Assembly (NCBI GenBank): GCA_036123585.1
Contig: JAZADN010000089.1
Coordinates: forward strand, 7,301-71,300
Length of the DNA: 64,000 nucleotides
Source of the DNA: UBA9410 sp036123585
GTDB lineage: Bacteria; Actinomycetota; Acidimicrobiia; Acidimicrobiales; MedAcidi-G1
Reading direction: 5' to 3'
A program made the translations under genes and the position numbers. Shown one piece after another: positions 42,471-52,974 of this stretch; position 1 is the stretch's first letter; every line of letters begins with the position of its first letter. Below the pieces are notes generated by a model. That model was not told where the DNA came from. It saw only the letters and a list, made by a program, of their open reading frames with translations, and searched no databases.

Positions 42471-43706
42471 GTGCTCACGCTCCGCTCCACGACCGTCGGG
42501 CCGCCTGGTGCAGGACCCGGTCGGGGCAGCGGAGACCCGCCGCGTCGTAGCCGGCCCCTGCCACGCGGGTTTCTTCTGAGCACGGCTCTGGTGCTCGGCC
42601 TCTTGGTAGGGCCGGCAGGTGCCGTTGAGGACACGGAGGACATCAGGGATGCGCGAGACAGGAGGGAAGTGGCCAAGAACCGTGCCGCCGATGTCGCAGA
42701 GGAACTCCAGCTCGTCGAGGCCGCTGACGAGGAGGTGTCCGACGCACTCCAGTCCCTCGATGAGGCAGTCGCCCTCCAGGAAGCCCGTATCCTCGCCGCC
42801 CGCCAGGCCATCGAGGCCGCTGAGGCAGAGGCCACGTTGCGGTGGGTCCAGGCCGAGGAGATACGCGACGAGGTCGTCACCCTTCGCCGTCGAATCCAGG
42901 AACTGGCTGTCGACGTCTATATCGGAAGGATCCGTCCCGGAAGTCTGCTCGAGTCCAACGACCTGACCGCCGGGGTTCGACGGGCGGCCATCCTCGATGC
43001 CGTCACCGGCGACCGCGGAGACCTGGTCGACCGGATGCGTGCCCTCGAGTCCGACTTGGAGGACGTAGCGCTCTCGGCAGACGACGCCATCCGCGACGCC
43101 GAAGTCCGGCAGCGGGAATTGGAGTCGGCGATCCTGTTACTGGACCGCCGAATCGCCACGAAACAGAGTGTTCAGGACGAACTCCGCGATCGGATCGACG
43201 ACTACGAGGAGGAGATCCGCAAGTTCGAACGCGAGGAGTACCTCATGGCAATCCTCATCGACAACCTGATCGCCGAGGAACTCCGCAAGTCAGCCCCTGA
43301 CCTGACCAAGGAGTCCGGCCAGGGCTTCATCATGCCGATGGAGGGGCGAGTCGGGTCGGGATTTGGGATGCGGATCCACCCCATCTTCGGCACCGAGCGG
43401 ATGCACAACGGTGTCGATATTGCATGCGTGCGGGGGCAGCCCATCTGGGCAGCAAAGGCCGGCAAGGTGATCTTCGCGGGGTGGAAGAACGGATACGGAA
43501 ACGTGGTCCTCATCGAGCATGAGGGACCGGTCATCACCCTCTACGCCCATCAGGAGAAGATCCACGTGTCGCCGGGATACGCGATTGGTAAGGGCGACGT
43601 GATTGGGTCATGCGGGTCCACGGGCTGGTCGACTGGACCACACCTCCACTTCGAGGTCCGCACCGGCGGCGAGCCGAAGGATCCCATGATCGTGCTCCCC
43701 GGCTGA
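42471..43706 (+). CDS. Secreted M23 (LytM-type) peptidoglycan metallopeptidase with coiled coil
   Basis: 411 residues. A signal peptide is likely: an Arg-rich stretch, a hydrophobic core (FLLSTALVLGLLVG) and an AGA-VED cleavage site near residue 50. About 230 residues of charged heptad-like coiled coil follow, as in EnvC/NlpD-type amidase activators. The C-terminal LytM domain has HNGVD (H312, D316) and PHLHFEV (H391, H393) as zinc ligands, so it should be an active endopeptidase. It probably cuts wall cross-links during division or growth. Confidence 0.88.
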   Translation: MLTLRSTTVGPPGAGPGRGSGDPPRRSRPLPRGFLLSTALVLGLLVGPAGAVEDTEDIRDARDRREVAKNRAADVAEELQLVEAADEEVSDALQSLDEAVALQEARILAARQAIEAAEAEATLRWVQAEEIRDEVVTLRRRIQELAVDVYIGRIRPGSLLESNDLTAGVRRAAILDAVTGDRGDLVDRMRALESDLEDVALSADDAIRDAEVRQRELESAILLLDRRIATKQSVQDELRDRIDDYEEEIRKFEREEYLMAILIDNLIAEELRKSAPDLTKESGQGFIMPMEGRVGSGFGMRIHPIFGTERMHNGVDIACVRGQPIWAAKAGKVIFAGWKNGYGNVVLIEHEGPVITLYAHQEKIHVSPGYAIGKGDVIGSCGSTGWSTGPHLHFEVRTGGEPKDPMIVLPG

Positions 43707-43709
43707 AGA

Positions 43710-43770
43710 CCCTCCTCCGGCCAGTGCTGTGGCGAATGGCCGTGAACCTCTGGCCAAAGCCGGAGGAGGG
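43710..43770. terminator. Hairpin between converging genes, likely bidirectional terminator
   Basis: CCCTCCTCCGGC (43710-43721) and GCCGGAGGAGGG (43759-43770) form a perfect 12-base stem around a 37-base loop. The loop holds a nested 5-base stem (TGGCC...GGCCA). It lies between the converging metallopeptidase and pyrophosphatase genes. No T-run follows on either strand, so termination would be of the intrinsic non-U type common in actinobacteria. Confidence 0.55.
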
Positions 43771-43824
43771 GCCCCGCAGGACCCCTCCGATACGGATAGT
43801 CCCGGCAGAGGCGGGCGGGAAGTG

Positions 43825-45921
<2,097 letters not shown>

Positions 45922-46074
45922 GGAAGGGTCTCCTCAGGTGATGGGGGACGGTTCTCGTCCTGCCCCGGCAGTGGGGGCGGGCGGGTCTCCGGAGTCGCTC
46001 CGGGACGGGACTGACCCTAGCGACCGGGACCCCGGCTCCCGACACCATGAGGCAACGGCAGTCATCCTGTGACA

Positions 46075-46106
46075 GTTGCCGAACACAGAGGCAGGCGTTC
46101 GGCAAC
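46075..46106. promoter_or_regulatory. 10-base inverted repeat upstream of the 5-FCL gene
   Basis: GTTGCCGAAC (46075-46084) and GTTCGGCAAC (46097-46106) are exact inverted copies separated by 12 bases. A third partial site GGCAAC lies at 46051-46056, facing GTTGCC. The 250-base divergent gap has no other strong structure. A multi-site operator or an RNA hairpin are both possible. Confidence 0.45.
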
Positions 46107-46159
46107 AGGTTTCCGGACGTCGCGTAGCCGTGAAGGCGACTTCCTGCGCTTTCATTTGC

Positions 46160-46165
46160 CACGAT
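46160..46165 (+). promoter_or_regulatory. Candidate leaderless -10 box for the 5-FCL gene
   Basis: CACGAT is followed by 6 bases (GGGGAA) and GTG 46172. The first base departs from TANNNT. Confidence 0.4.
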
Positions 46166-46171
46166 GGGGAA

Positions 46172-46804
46172 GTGGACGACCTGGCTCTGACTGTCGAAGA
46201 ACTCCGCGCCGGAATGCTTGCCCGACGTCGGGCTCTGCCTACCGGCGTGGTGGCCCGCCACTCGGCTCTGGTCGTGGAACGACTGCGGAACCTGCCCGAA
46301 GTGGAGACTGCCGCTTCGGTTGGCGCCTACCTGGGGGTCCGTGGCGAGGTGGACCTCGGAGGGCTCTTCGGCCCGGGGCTTCCCGATGAAGCCCCAGCGG
46401 GTGGGGTGGTGCCGGGGAGAGTGGCGTTGCCGGTGACAACGCCGGGGAAGGCCCTTCAATTCGTCGTGCCTGCCGGCCCGTTGGTCGAGGGTCCCTTCGG
46501 GATCCTGCAACCAGCGATCAGCCCCGAAGGCGGCGATCCTCTGGACCCCATGGACCTCGATGTGGTCTTGGTCCCGTCGGTGGTCGTCGACCCTCGGGGC
46601 AACCGGATCGGCCATGGCGCCGGCTTCTACGACCGGACGTTCGCCGCGGTCTCGGAGGCCAGGCACTCCGGCACTCCTGGAGCACGGATTCCCCTCTTGG
46701 TGGGCGTGTGCCACGACTTCCAGGTGGTCGCTGGCATCGAGGCCCGACCCTGGGACGTACCCCTCGACCTGATCGTCACCGAGGTGGGCCTCATCAGGCC
46801 CTGA
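46172..46804 (+). CDS. 5-formyltetrahydrofolate cyclo-ligase
   Basis: 210 residues. The C-terminal motif RIGHGAGFYDRTF near 145 is the phosphate-binding signature of the family, and VLVPSVVVDPRGNRIG precedes it. The N-terminal RAGMLARRRALP is the usual ATP/folate helix. It converts 5-formyl-THF to 5,10-methenyl-THF with ATP, feeding the one-carbon pool. GTG 46172 is preferred over the more upstream in-frame ATG 46076 because of the -10 box and because the extension lies within the inverted repeat. Confidence 0.9.
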   Translation: MDDLALTVEELRAGMLARRRALPTGVVARHSALVVERLRNLPEVETAASVGAYLGVRGEVDLGGLFGPGLPDEAPAGGVVPGRVALPVTTPGKALQFVVPAGPLVEGPFGILQPAISPEGGDPLDPMDLDVVLVPSVVVDPRGNRIGHGAGFYDRTFAAVSEARHSGTPGARIPLLVGVCHDFQVVAGIEARPWDVPLDLIVTEVGLIRP

Positions 46805-46850
46805 CGAGGTCCCGGCAGAAAAAGTGCCGCCAGGCACCATGTGACACCCG

Positions 46851-46856
46851 CACGCT
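46851..46856 (+). promoter_or_regulatory. Candidate leaderless -10 box for trkA
   Basis: CACGCT is followed by 6 bases (CCCGGG) and ATG 46863. As with the preceding gene the box begins with C. Confidence 0.4.
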
Positions 46857-46862
46857 CCCGGG

Positions 46863-48281
46863 ATGGGCGATGATCAAGCCGTGCGCATCATCGTGGTGGG
46901 AGCAGGCGAGGTCGGCACCTACGTCGCCGACCGCCTGAGTGGCCAAGATCACGACGTGGTCCTCATCGAGGCCGACGCTGAGCGGTACCGGCAGCTCGAA
47001 CAGGAGATGGAAGGCCTCGACGTCCACAAGGTGCTGGGAAGCGGCACCGACCCCGAGGCCCTGCGGGAAGCGGGAGTGGAGGACACGGACCTGCTGGTGG
47101 CCGTCACCAAGGGCGACGAGGTCAACATCCTGTGCGCCTTGTTGGCCCGGCACTCCGGCGTTCCCAAGACCGTCGTCCGCGTCGAGTCGCGGCGGTTGCG
47201 GAGGGCACAGTCGGCGGCCCTGTTCGCCGGCGCCGACGACCACCTTGTCATCGACCCGGACGAGGAGGTGGCCGACGCCGTGCTGCGTCTCGTCGCCCTC
47301 CCTGGGGCCCTCGAGCTCAACGAGATGGCTGGTGGCGAGGTTGTGGTCCTCAGCGCCCGGCTCCCCGGGCACGCCCCGCTGGTCGGCGAGTCCCTTCGCC
47401 GGCTCGGCCAGCGCCTCGAGCCTGACTGGGATTTCATCGTGGGGTCGATCACCCGCCGCGAGAACGAGGACGAGGCAGAGCGAACGGTCGTCCCCCGGGG
47501 TGACTGGACACTCCGCGAGGGCGACCTCTTGACCGTGATCTGCAAAAAGCGCGCGCTGGAGTCGGTTACCCGGGACCTAGGCCTAGCTCGGGAGGTGCCC
47601 GACCACGCACTCCTCCTAGGTGGAGGACGGACGGCCGAGATGCTGGCCGGGTCTCTCATGGAACGCGGCATCGACGTGGCCATCATCGAGAAGCGAGAGG
47701 ATCGCGCCAGGCAGTTGGCCGATCGTCTCGGCGTCCTCGTCTTCCCGGGCGACATCACCGACGCCTCGCTACTTGATGACGCCGGGGTGGCCAAGCCTCG
47801 GGGCGTCGTCGTGGCTCTCACCGGCCACGATGACGCCAACGTCCTCGCCTGCCTGTACGCCAAGACGGCCAGCCGCCGGTACCGCGGCGAGGACGGTCCG
47901 GAAACCATCGCCGTGGTGCACCGACTCCAACTTCTGGACCTGCTGGAGGCCCACGAGGTTGACGCCACGATCAGCCCGCGCACCGCAACCGCAAACAGCG
48001 TGCTGCGATTCGTCCGCGGCGAGGGCGACACAGTGGCCGCGGTATCCACGTCCCTTCACGGCGACGCCGAAGTGCTCGAGTTCGCGGTGGCTCCGGGTTG
48101 CTCGTGCGACGGGAGGTTGATCTCCGACCTCGGCCTCCACGAGGACGTCCTCATTGGGGCGATCGTGCGCGATGGAAAGCCCCAGATCGCCCGGGGACGC
48201 AGCACACTCCGGGCACGGGACCACGTGGTTGCCGTGGTCCGGCCCGGTCAGGCCGAGCGCCTGTCCGAGCTCTTCGAGTAG
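46863..48281 (+). CDS. trkA: Trk potassium uptake regulator TrkA (two RCK domains)
   Basis: 472 residues. VRIIVVGAGEVGTYVADRL near the start is the NAD-binding fold of the first RCK domain. The second begins near 240 with HALLLGGGRTAEMLAGSL. Each is followed by a small RCK-C domain. TrkA forms a ring on the inside of TrkH and gates it in response to nucleotide binding. It precedes two trkH genes, so it likely serves both. GTG 46881 is a possible alternative start, but ATG 46863 fits the -10 box. Confidence 0.92.
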   Translation: MGDDQAVRIIVVGAGEVGTYVADRLSGQDHDVVLIEADAERYRQLEQEMEGLDVHKVLGSGTDPEALREAGVEDTDLLVAVTKGDEVNILCALLARHSGVPKTVVRVESRRLRRAQSAALFAGADDHLVIDPDEEVADAVLRLVALPGALELNEMAGGEVVVLSARLPGHAPLVGESLRRLGQRLEPDWDFIVGSITRRENEDEAERTVVPRGDWTLREGDLLTVICKKRALESVTRDLGLAREVPDHALLLGGGRTAEMLAGSLMERGIDVAIIEKREDRARQLADRLGVLVFPGDITDASLLDDAGVAKPRGVVVALTGHDDANVLACLYAKTASRRYRGEDGPETIAVVHRLQLLDLLEAHEVDATISPRTATANSVLRFVRGEGDTVAAVSTSLHGDAEVLEFAVAPGCSCDGRLISDLGLHEDVLIGAIVRDGKPQIARGRSTLRARDHVVAVVRPGQAERLSELFE

Positions 48282-48302
48282 CCCGCTAGGACCTGGAGCC
48301 CC

Positions 48303-49829
48303 GTGTTCCGTCGGATCCTCACCGGAAATACTGCGGGAGTAGGCCTGTCCGAGTCGTGGTCAGCGGCGGGGTCGATGGCTGCGGTCGTTGCACTTGGGGC
48401 GACAGCGCTGTTGGCCACCGCCGCGGGGCTGGTGGACCTGCTCGGGGCCGGCGACGACACGGCCGCCCTGTTGGTTGTCGGAGGACTCATAGGACTAGTT
48501 GCGGGGCTCCTCCACGCCCGGGCCCGGAGGAACGATCGAATCCGGGATGCTGACGTGCTCGTCGGCACCGTCGCCAGCCTGCTTGGCTTCCTCCTCGCTG
48601 TAGCCGGACTTCTCCTAATCGCCGGGACGGCACCCTTCACGGCGTCCGGCGTGCTGGACGCCATCACCGATGCCACGGCAGCGGGGACGACCACCGCGCT
48701 GGGCGTTCTCCAGCCACCCGTGGACGACCACGGAGGACGCCTGCTCCTGGCCGGTGCCCAGTGGCTGGGTGGCCTCGGCGCCCTAGTGGTCGGCGTGGCC
48801 ATCCTGCCGTTCTTCGGCGCGGGACGCGAGTTCGCTGACCGTTCCAGTCGCGTCGGTCGGCGCCCCATGACCCCCGATCAGGCCACGGCCGTGCGGAATC
48901 TGCTGGTGCTCCACGGCACGGTCAGTCTCGGCACTTGGGTGGCGTACGCGTTGGCCGGCGCGGCGCCGTTCGACGCACTGCTCCTGGCCATGGCGACGGC
49001 TTCCACCGGAGGCATGGCTGTCGGCGCACCGCTGGACTCCGCCTCCCTCCAGTGGGTGGCCGTCGCCGGGATGCTGGTGGCTGGGACCTCGCTAGTGGTG
49101 CTGTGGCGCCTAGCCCACGGTAGGTCCAGGAACCTGTGGCGGTCGGACGAGCTGCAGATCTACGTGGGACTGGTCCTGTCCGGCACCCTGCTGTTCCTGC
49201 TGTGGACCGATGGCTCAGGTGCCGAGGGGCTCCGACGGGCCGCCTTCACGGTGACCTCATCGGTGACCACCACCGGGTTCCCTTCGGCGCCCGGGGGCAC
49301 ATGGGCGCCGGCCGCACCCGTCCTGCTGCTCGGACTTGCGTCCATCGGTCCCATGGTGGGCTCTGCCGGGGGCGGTCTACAGATCCTGCGACACCGGATC
49401 CTCGCCCAGGCCGCCATCCGGGAGATGCTCCGCCAACTGCACCCCCGGAGCCTCACCATGGTTCGCCTCGGGGGTCGCGTGGCCGACGAGGACACCCTGT
49501 CAAAGGTCGTGGTCACACAGTTCCTGTTCGTCAGCACCCTCTTCGCCACGGCGTGTCTGGCCGCAATCGGTGGGCTGGACCTTCCCGCCGCCCTGAGCGC
49601 TGCGGTCCACGCCATCTCGACTGCTGGCCCGGTGCGAACGCTGGACGGGGTAGTTGTCGACCCGTCCTCATGGCCGGGCTGGGTCCGCCTGTCCCTCCTG
49701 CCGGCGATGGTGGTCGGTCGGCTGTCCGTCTACCCGGCCTTCGTAGCCATCGGAACCGGGGTGGGCATCGTCCGGGACCGGACAAGAATCCGGCGACGGT
49801 GGCGTTCATGTAGGAGGCATCGGACGTGA
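48303..49829 (+). CDS. TrkH-family potassium channel subunit, divergent copy
   Basis: 508 residues, about 10 helices. The four pore loops are recognisable but altered: P1 near 127 reads AAGTTTALG where the family has a STTGA-like filter, so the filter Gly appears to be Ala. P2 near 235 is STGGMA, P3 near 319 TTTGFPS, P4 near 435 STAGPVRT; these keep a Gly. It follows trkA by 21 bases and overlaps the next trkH start (GTGA). It may form a heteromer with that protein or have lost selectivity. Confidence 0.82.
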   Translation: MFRRILTGNTAGVGLSESWSAAGSMAAVVALGATALLATAAGLVDLLGAGDDTAALLVVGGLIGLVAGLLHARARRNDRIRDADVLVGTVASLLGFLLAVAGLLLIAGTAPFTASGVLDAITDATAAGTTTALGVLQPPVDDHGGRLLLAGAQWLGGLGALVVGVAILPFFGAGREFADRSSRVGRRPMTPDQATAVRNLLVLHGTVSLGTWVAYALAGAAPFDALLLAMATASTGGMAVGAPLDSASLQWVAVAGMLVAGTSLVVLWRLAHGRSRNLWRSDELQIYVGLVLSGTLLFLLWTDGSGAEGLRRAAFTVTSSVTTTGFPSAPGGTWAPAAPVLLLGLASIGPMVGSAGGGLQILRHRILAQAAIREMLRQLHPRSLTMVRLGGRVADEDTLSKVVVTQFLFVSTLFATACLAAIGGLDLPAALSAAVHAISTAGPVRTLDGVVVDPSSWPGWVRLSLLPAMVVGRLSVYPAFVAIGTGVGIVRDRTRIRRRWRSCRRHRT

Positions 49830-51499
49830 CCGCAGCGCCTTCTGCTTCGACCCTGGGTCGCAAGAGGAGACGGCTGGCGCGCTGGCAGGCCCTTCGACGC
49901 CAGATCCCGTCGATACCGCTCCCCGAACAAGGTGTGGCCGGGCGAGGCATCTGGGTCGGCACCACCCCGCACGTGACCGGGCTCGGTCTGCTCTTCGTCG
50001 CCGGGGGGATGCTGGCGGCCGGCCTAGTCGGCTTGGCGTCAGACGCCGACGGCCCGGCGCTCCTGCTCGCGGGCTCTCTCACCGCCGTCGTGGCCATCGC
50101 TCTCTGGTGGCCGACACGGCCAGGCCCGTTGGACCACACCGCAGTGTTTACCGCTGTGGGAGGCACCTGGGTGGCCGCGTCGCTGATGGGTGCATTGCCG
50201 TATCTCCTCGCCGGTACGTTCGCCATTGATGGCAGGACCTGGCCGGTGGTTCTGGCGGACGCGCTCTTCGAGTCTGTCTCCGGCTTTTCCACCACGGGAG
50301 CGACAGTCTTCGGTGCCCACAACCCGATCGAAGCACAGGGGGCGGGCGTGCTCATCTACCGTCAGTTGACCCAGTGGGCGGGTGGCATGGGGATAGTGGT
50401 CCTGGTCGTGATGGTGCTGCCATCGTTGCGGAGCAGCGGGCTCGGGCTAATCGACGCTGAGGCACCCGGCATGGGCGTGGATCGATTGGCGCCGCGGATC
50501 AAGACCACTGCGGCACGGTTCTGGTCGCTCTACCTGCTCCTCACCGCTGCAGTAGCGGTCAGCCTCCTGCTAGCGGGCATGAGTCCGTTCGACGCCGTTG
50601 CCCACGCCTTCACCACAGCGTCGACCGGTGGGTTCTCCACCAAGGACTCCTCGATCGGACACTGGGACAGCGTGGCCATCGAGGCTGTCGTGGTCTTGGC
50701 CATTCTCCTCTGCGGGATCAGCTTCGCATTGCACAACAGCGCTCTAAGGGAACGCAGGTTCGGCTACTTCCGTAACCGGGAGTTCCGGACGTATCTGGTC
50801 CTCCTCGGCGCATCTGCCACCCTGGTCACCGGCCTCCTCATCCAAGATGGAATGGGACTAGCGAGGGCAATTCGCTCTGCCGTCTTCAACGTGGTCTCGC
50901 TGGGTACCAGCAGCGGCTTCGGGAACGCCACCGATCCTGGCAGCCCCGGGGACTTCGCTGCATGGGCTTCCGGTCCGCAGATGCTCCTTCTGGTACTCCT
51001 GGTGTTCGGTGGCTGCACGGGATCTACGTCTGGCGGCGTGAAGGTCATGCGGCTCCGGGTGGGCCTCGGACATGCCTACCGCACCTTGCGGAGCTTGCGT
51101 CACCCTCGGGCGCTGCTCCCAGTGCGTCTCGGGTCCGGGACCATCCCGGACTCGATGGTGGAGCGAATCGCGGGATTCATGGTGGTCTACGGCCTGCTGG
51201 TGGTAGGCGGCACCGTGGTCGTAGCCGCCCTGGGCGCGGATCTGGTTTCAGCGTTCGGCGGAGTTATCAGTGCCCTAAGCAACATGGGTCCGACGCTCGG
51301 CGAGGCGGGTCCCACGGCCTCGTTCAGCGACGCCTACTCGGCTCCGGCCCGCTGCGTCCTCGCCATCCTCATGCTCGTCGGTCGCCTTGAGATCTTTCCC
51401 ATGTTGCTCATGCTGGTGGCTCCGTACCGACGGGTGCGGACTGCCACCGGGCACGCGATCGGATCTCTTGCGGCCACGAAGTCCAGACGAGGGGAGTGA
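49826..51499 (+). CDS. trkH: TrkH-family potassium uptake channel subunit
   Basis: 557 residues with a basic N-terminal tail of about 45 residues before the first helix. All four pore loops look canonical: SGFSTTGATV near 151, ASTGGFSTKD near 265, GTSSGFGNA near 360 and SNMGPTLGEAG near 485. GGCTGSTSGGVKVMR matches the gating-loop region. It forms the K+ pathway across the membrane with TrkA. GTG 49826 overlaps the stop of the other trkH gene and has AGGAGG 8 bases upstream. Confidence 0.92.
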   Translation: MTAAPSASTLGRKRRRLARWQALRRQIPSIPLPEQGVAGRGIWVGTTPHVTGLGLLFVAGGMLAAGLVGLASDADGPALLLAGSLTAVVAIALWWPTRPGPLDHTAVFTAVGGTWVAASLMGALPYLLAGTFAIDGRTWPVVLADALFESVSGFSTTGATVFGAHNPIEAQGAGVLIYRQLTQWAGGMGIVVLVVMVLPSLRSSGLGLIDAEAPGMGVDRLAPRIKTTAARFWSLYLLLTAAVAVSLLLAGMSPFDAVAHAFTTASTGGFSTKDSSIGHWDSVAIEAVVVLAILLCGISFALHNSALRERRFGYFRNREFRTYLVLLGASATLVTGLLIQDGMGLARAIRSAVFNVVSLGTSSGFGNATDPGSPGDFAAWASGPQMLLLVLLVFGGCTGSTSGGVKVMRLRVGLGHAYRTLRSLRHPRALLPVRLGSGTIPDSMVERIAGFMVVYGLLVVGGTVVVAALGADLVSAFGGVISALSNMGPTLGEAGPTASFSDAYSAPARCVLAILMLVGRLEIFPMLLMLVAPYRRVRTATGHAIGSLAATKSRRGE

Positions 51500-51523
51500 C
51501 CGGGAGACCGGCCCCGTGCGTGA

Positions 51524-52822
51524 TCAGCGGACCAACAACTCCAGAAGTAGGGCATGGAGTGCTGCAGGATCCCGGCTGCCGCAGAACTCACGGGCACTGT
51601 GCATGCCGAGCTGCGCCACTCCGAGGTCCACCGTGCGCAACCCGGTCCGGGTAGCGGTGGCCGGCCCGATGGTCGAGCCGCAGGGGAGATCGTTGCGGCT
51701 GACGAAAGACTGCAGAGGCACGTCGGCTCGCTCTGCGGCCAGACGGACCATGGCCATTCCGGGGGCGTCCGTCCCGTAGCGGGCCTTGGCGTTGACCTTG
51801 ACCACGGGACCACCGTTGAGCCTCACGGGATGTTCCGGGTCGTGGCGGTGGAATCGGCTTGGGTGGGTGGCATGGGCGCAATCCACTGAGAGCACCAGCG
51901 ATTGCTCAAGGGGGCGTCCCGGAAGTCCTAGGTGCCGGTGCAGGGTGCGGTGGAGTAAAGGGCCAGCGGCTCCGGTTGCCGTCTCGCTGCCAACCTCCTC
52001 GTGGTCGAACAGTGCGAGGACCGGGACGAACCGGCCATCAATCGTGCCCGCTTCGGTTAGTGCCCCGGTTCCGGCATGGCAAGACAACAGGTTGTCGACT
52101 CGCGGTGCGCTCACGAACTCCTCGTCCGGCCCGGCGAGGCGGGCCGGGACCACATCGTGGAACATCACGTCCCAAGCCAGCACCTCGCTGGCATCCACAC
52201 CGGCGAGGTCCGCAAGCCGCCGTTCGAAACCTCTGGGCTCGGCGTCGCCGAGGCCCACGACCGGTGCGAGGTCGTCCTGCGGGTCCAGGACCAGGCCAGC
52301 CTCGTTGACACCCCCGTCAAGGTGCACGGCCAGTTGTGGGATCCGGGCCAACGGCCGGTCGTCACGCACCAAGACGGCCCGGGCGGGGGCATCGGCTCCT
52401 CCCGCCAGCTCCCGATCGCGCAGGAGCACCCGTCCCGAGAGTCCGAGGTCGCGGTCCAGCCACGAGTTCAGCAGGACGCTGCCATATACCTCGACACCAA
52501 TTCGTCGAAAGCCCTGGTCTCCACGGTCGGGACGGGGTTTGACCCGAAGATTTGGGCTGTCCGTATGGGCACCCACCACCCTCAGAGGCGCATCTGCGGG
52601 CCGATCGATATTGGCCCAGGCGATGAGCGCGCCGCCGGACCGGAGATACCGGAGACCTGGTGGGGAGGTGGGCTCGTCGAGGCCCACCTCCGTGAACCCT
52701 GCGGCCTCGAGGCGTCGGGCCGTCTCGGCCACTGCGTGGTAGGGACTGGGCGAGGCATCGATGTATGCACAGAGGTCACGGGCCCGGCCCAGGCTGTTGT
52801 GGTCTTGGGAGAAATCACCCAT
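51524..52822 (-). CDS. M18-family aspartyl aminopeptidase
   Basis: 432 residues. Landmarks are FIDASPSPYHAV-like CAYIDASPSPYHAV at the N-terminus, the metal ligands in GAHTDSPNLRVKP, PRVDNLLSC, LFDHEEVGSETATGA, DCAHATHP and the C-terminal GMHSAREFCGS. M18 enzymes release N-terminal Asp or Glu from peptides as dodecamers in the cytoplasm. ATG 52822 follows CAGAAT by 6 bases and starts just before the conserved domain; an earlier start at 52888 adds a poorly supported extension. Confidence 0.9.
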   Translation of the reverse strand: MGDFSQDHNSLGRARDLCAYIDASPSPYHAVAETARRLEAAGFTEVGLDEPTSPPGLRYLRSGGALIAWANIDRPADAPLRVVGAHTDSPNLRVKPRPDRGDQGFRRIGVEVYGSVLLNSWLDRDLGLSGRVLLRDRELAGGADAPARAVLVRDDRPLARIPQLAVHLDGGVNEAGLVLDPQDDLAPVVGLGDAEPRGFERRLADLAGVDASEVLAWDVMFHDVVPARLAGPDEEFVSAPRVDNLLSCHAGTGALTEAGTIDGRFVPVLALFDHEEVGSETATGAAGPLLHRTLHRHLGLPGRPLEQSLVLSVDCAHATHPSRFHRHDPEHPVRLNGGPVVKVNAKARYGTDAPGMAMVRLAAERADVPLQSFVSRNDLPCGSTIGPATATRTGLRTVDLGVAQLGMHSAREFCGSRDPAALHALLLELLVR

Positions 52823-52828
52823 TCCGCT

Positions 52829-52834
52829 ATTCTG
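52829..52834 (-). promoter_or_regulatory. Candidate leaderless -10 box for the M18 aminopeptidase gene
   Basis: CAGAAT on the reverse strand is 6 bases (AGCGGA) before ATG 52822. Confidence 0.4.
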
Positions 52835-52974
52835 GTCCGCCAACAGGCCTTGGGCGACCTCCGCCGGAAACACCGGCGAGGGTGTCACGGGCCATCGCTT
52901 GCGACCGACGAAGTTCCGGGCGATCTCCGAGGATGGCCAACGCCATCCCCGCTCAGGAGACGACCTCGAGGACC

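Noticed and set aside
45922..46171. 6S RNA gene upstream of the 5-FCL gene
   Set aside because: 6S RNA lies beside this gene in many proteobacteria, but I could not fold this gap into the long closing stem with a central bubble; only the 10-base inverted repeat stands out.
48303..51499. One trkH gene broken by a frameshift into two
   Set aside because: Each product is full length with four pore loops, and the GTGA overlap is a normal operon junction.
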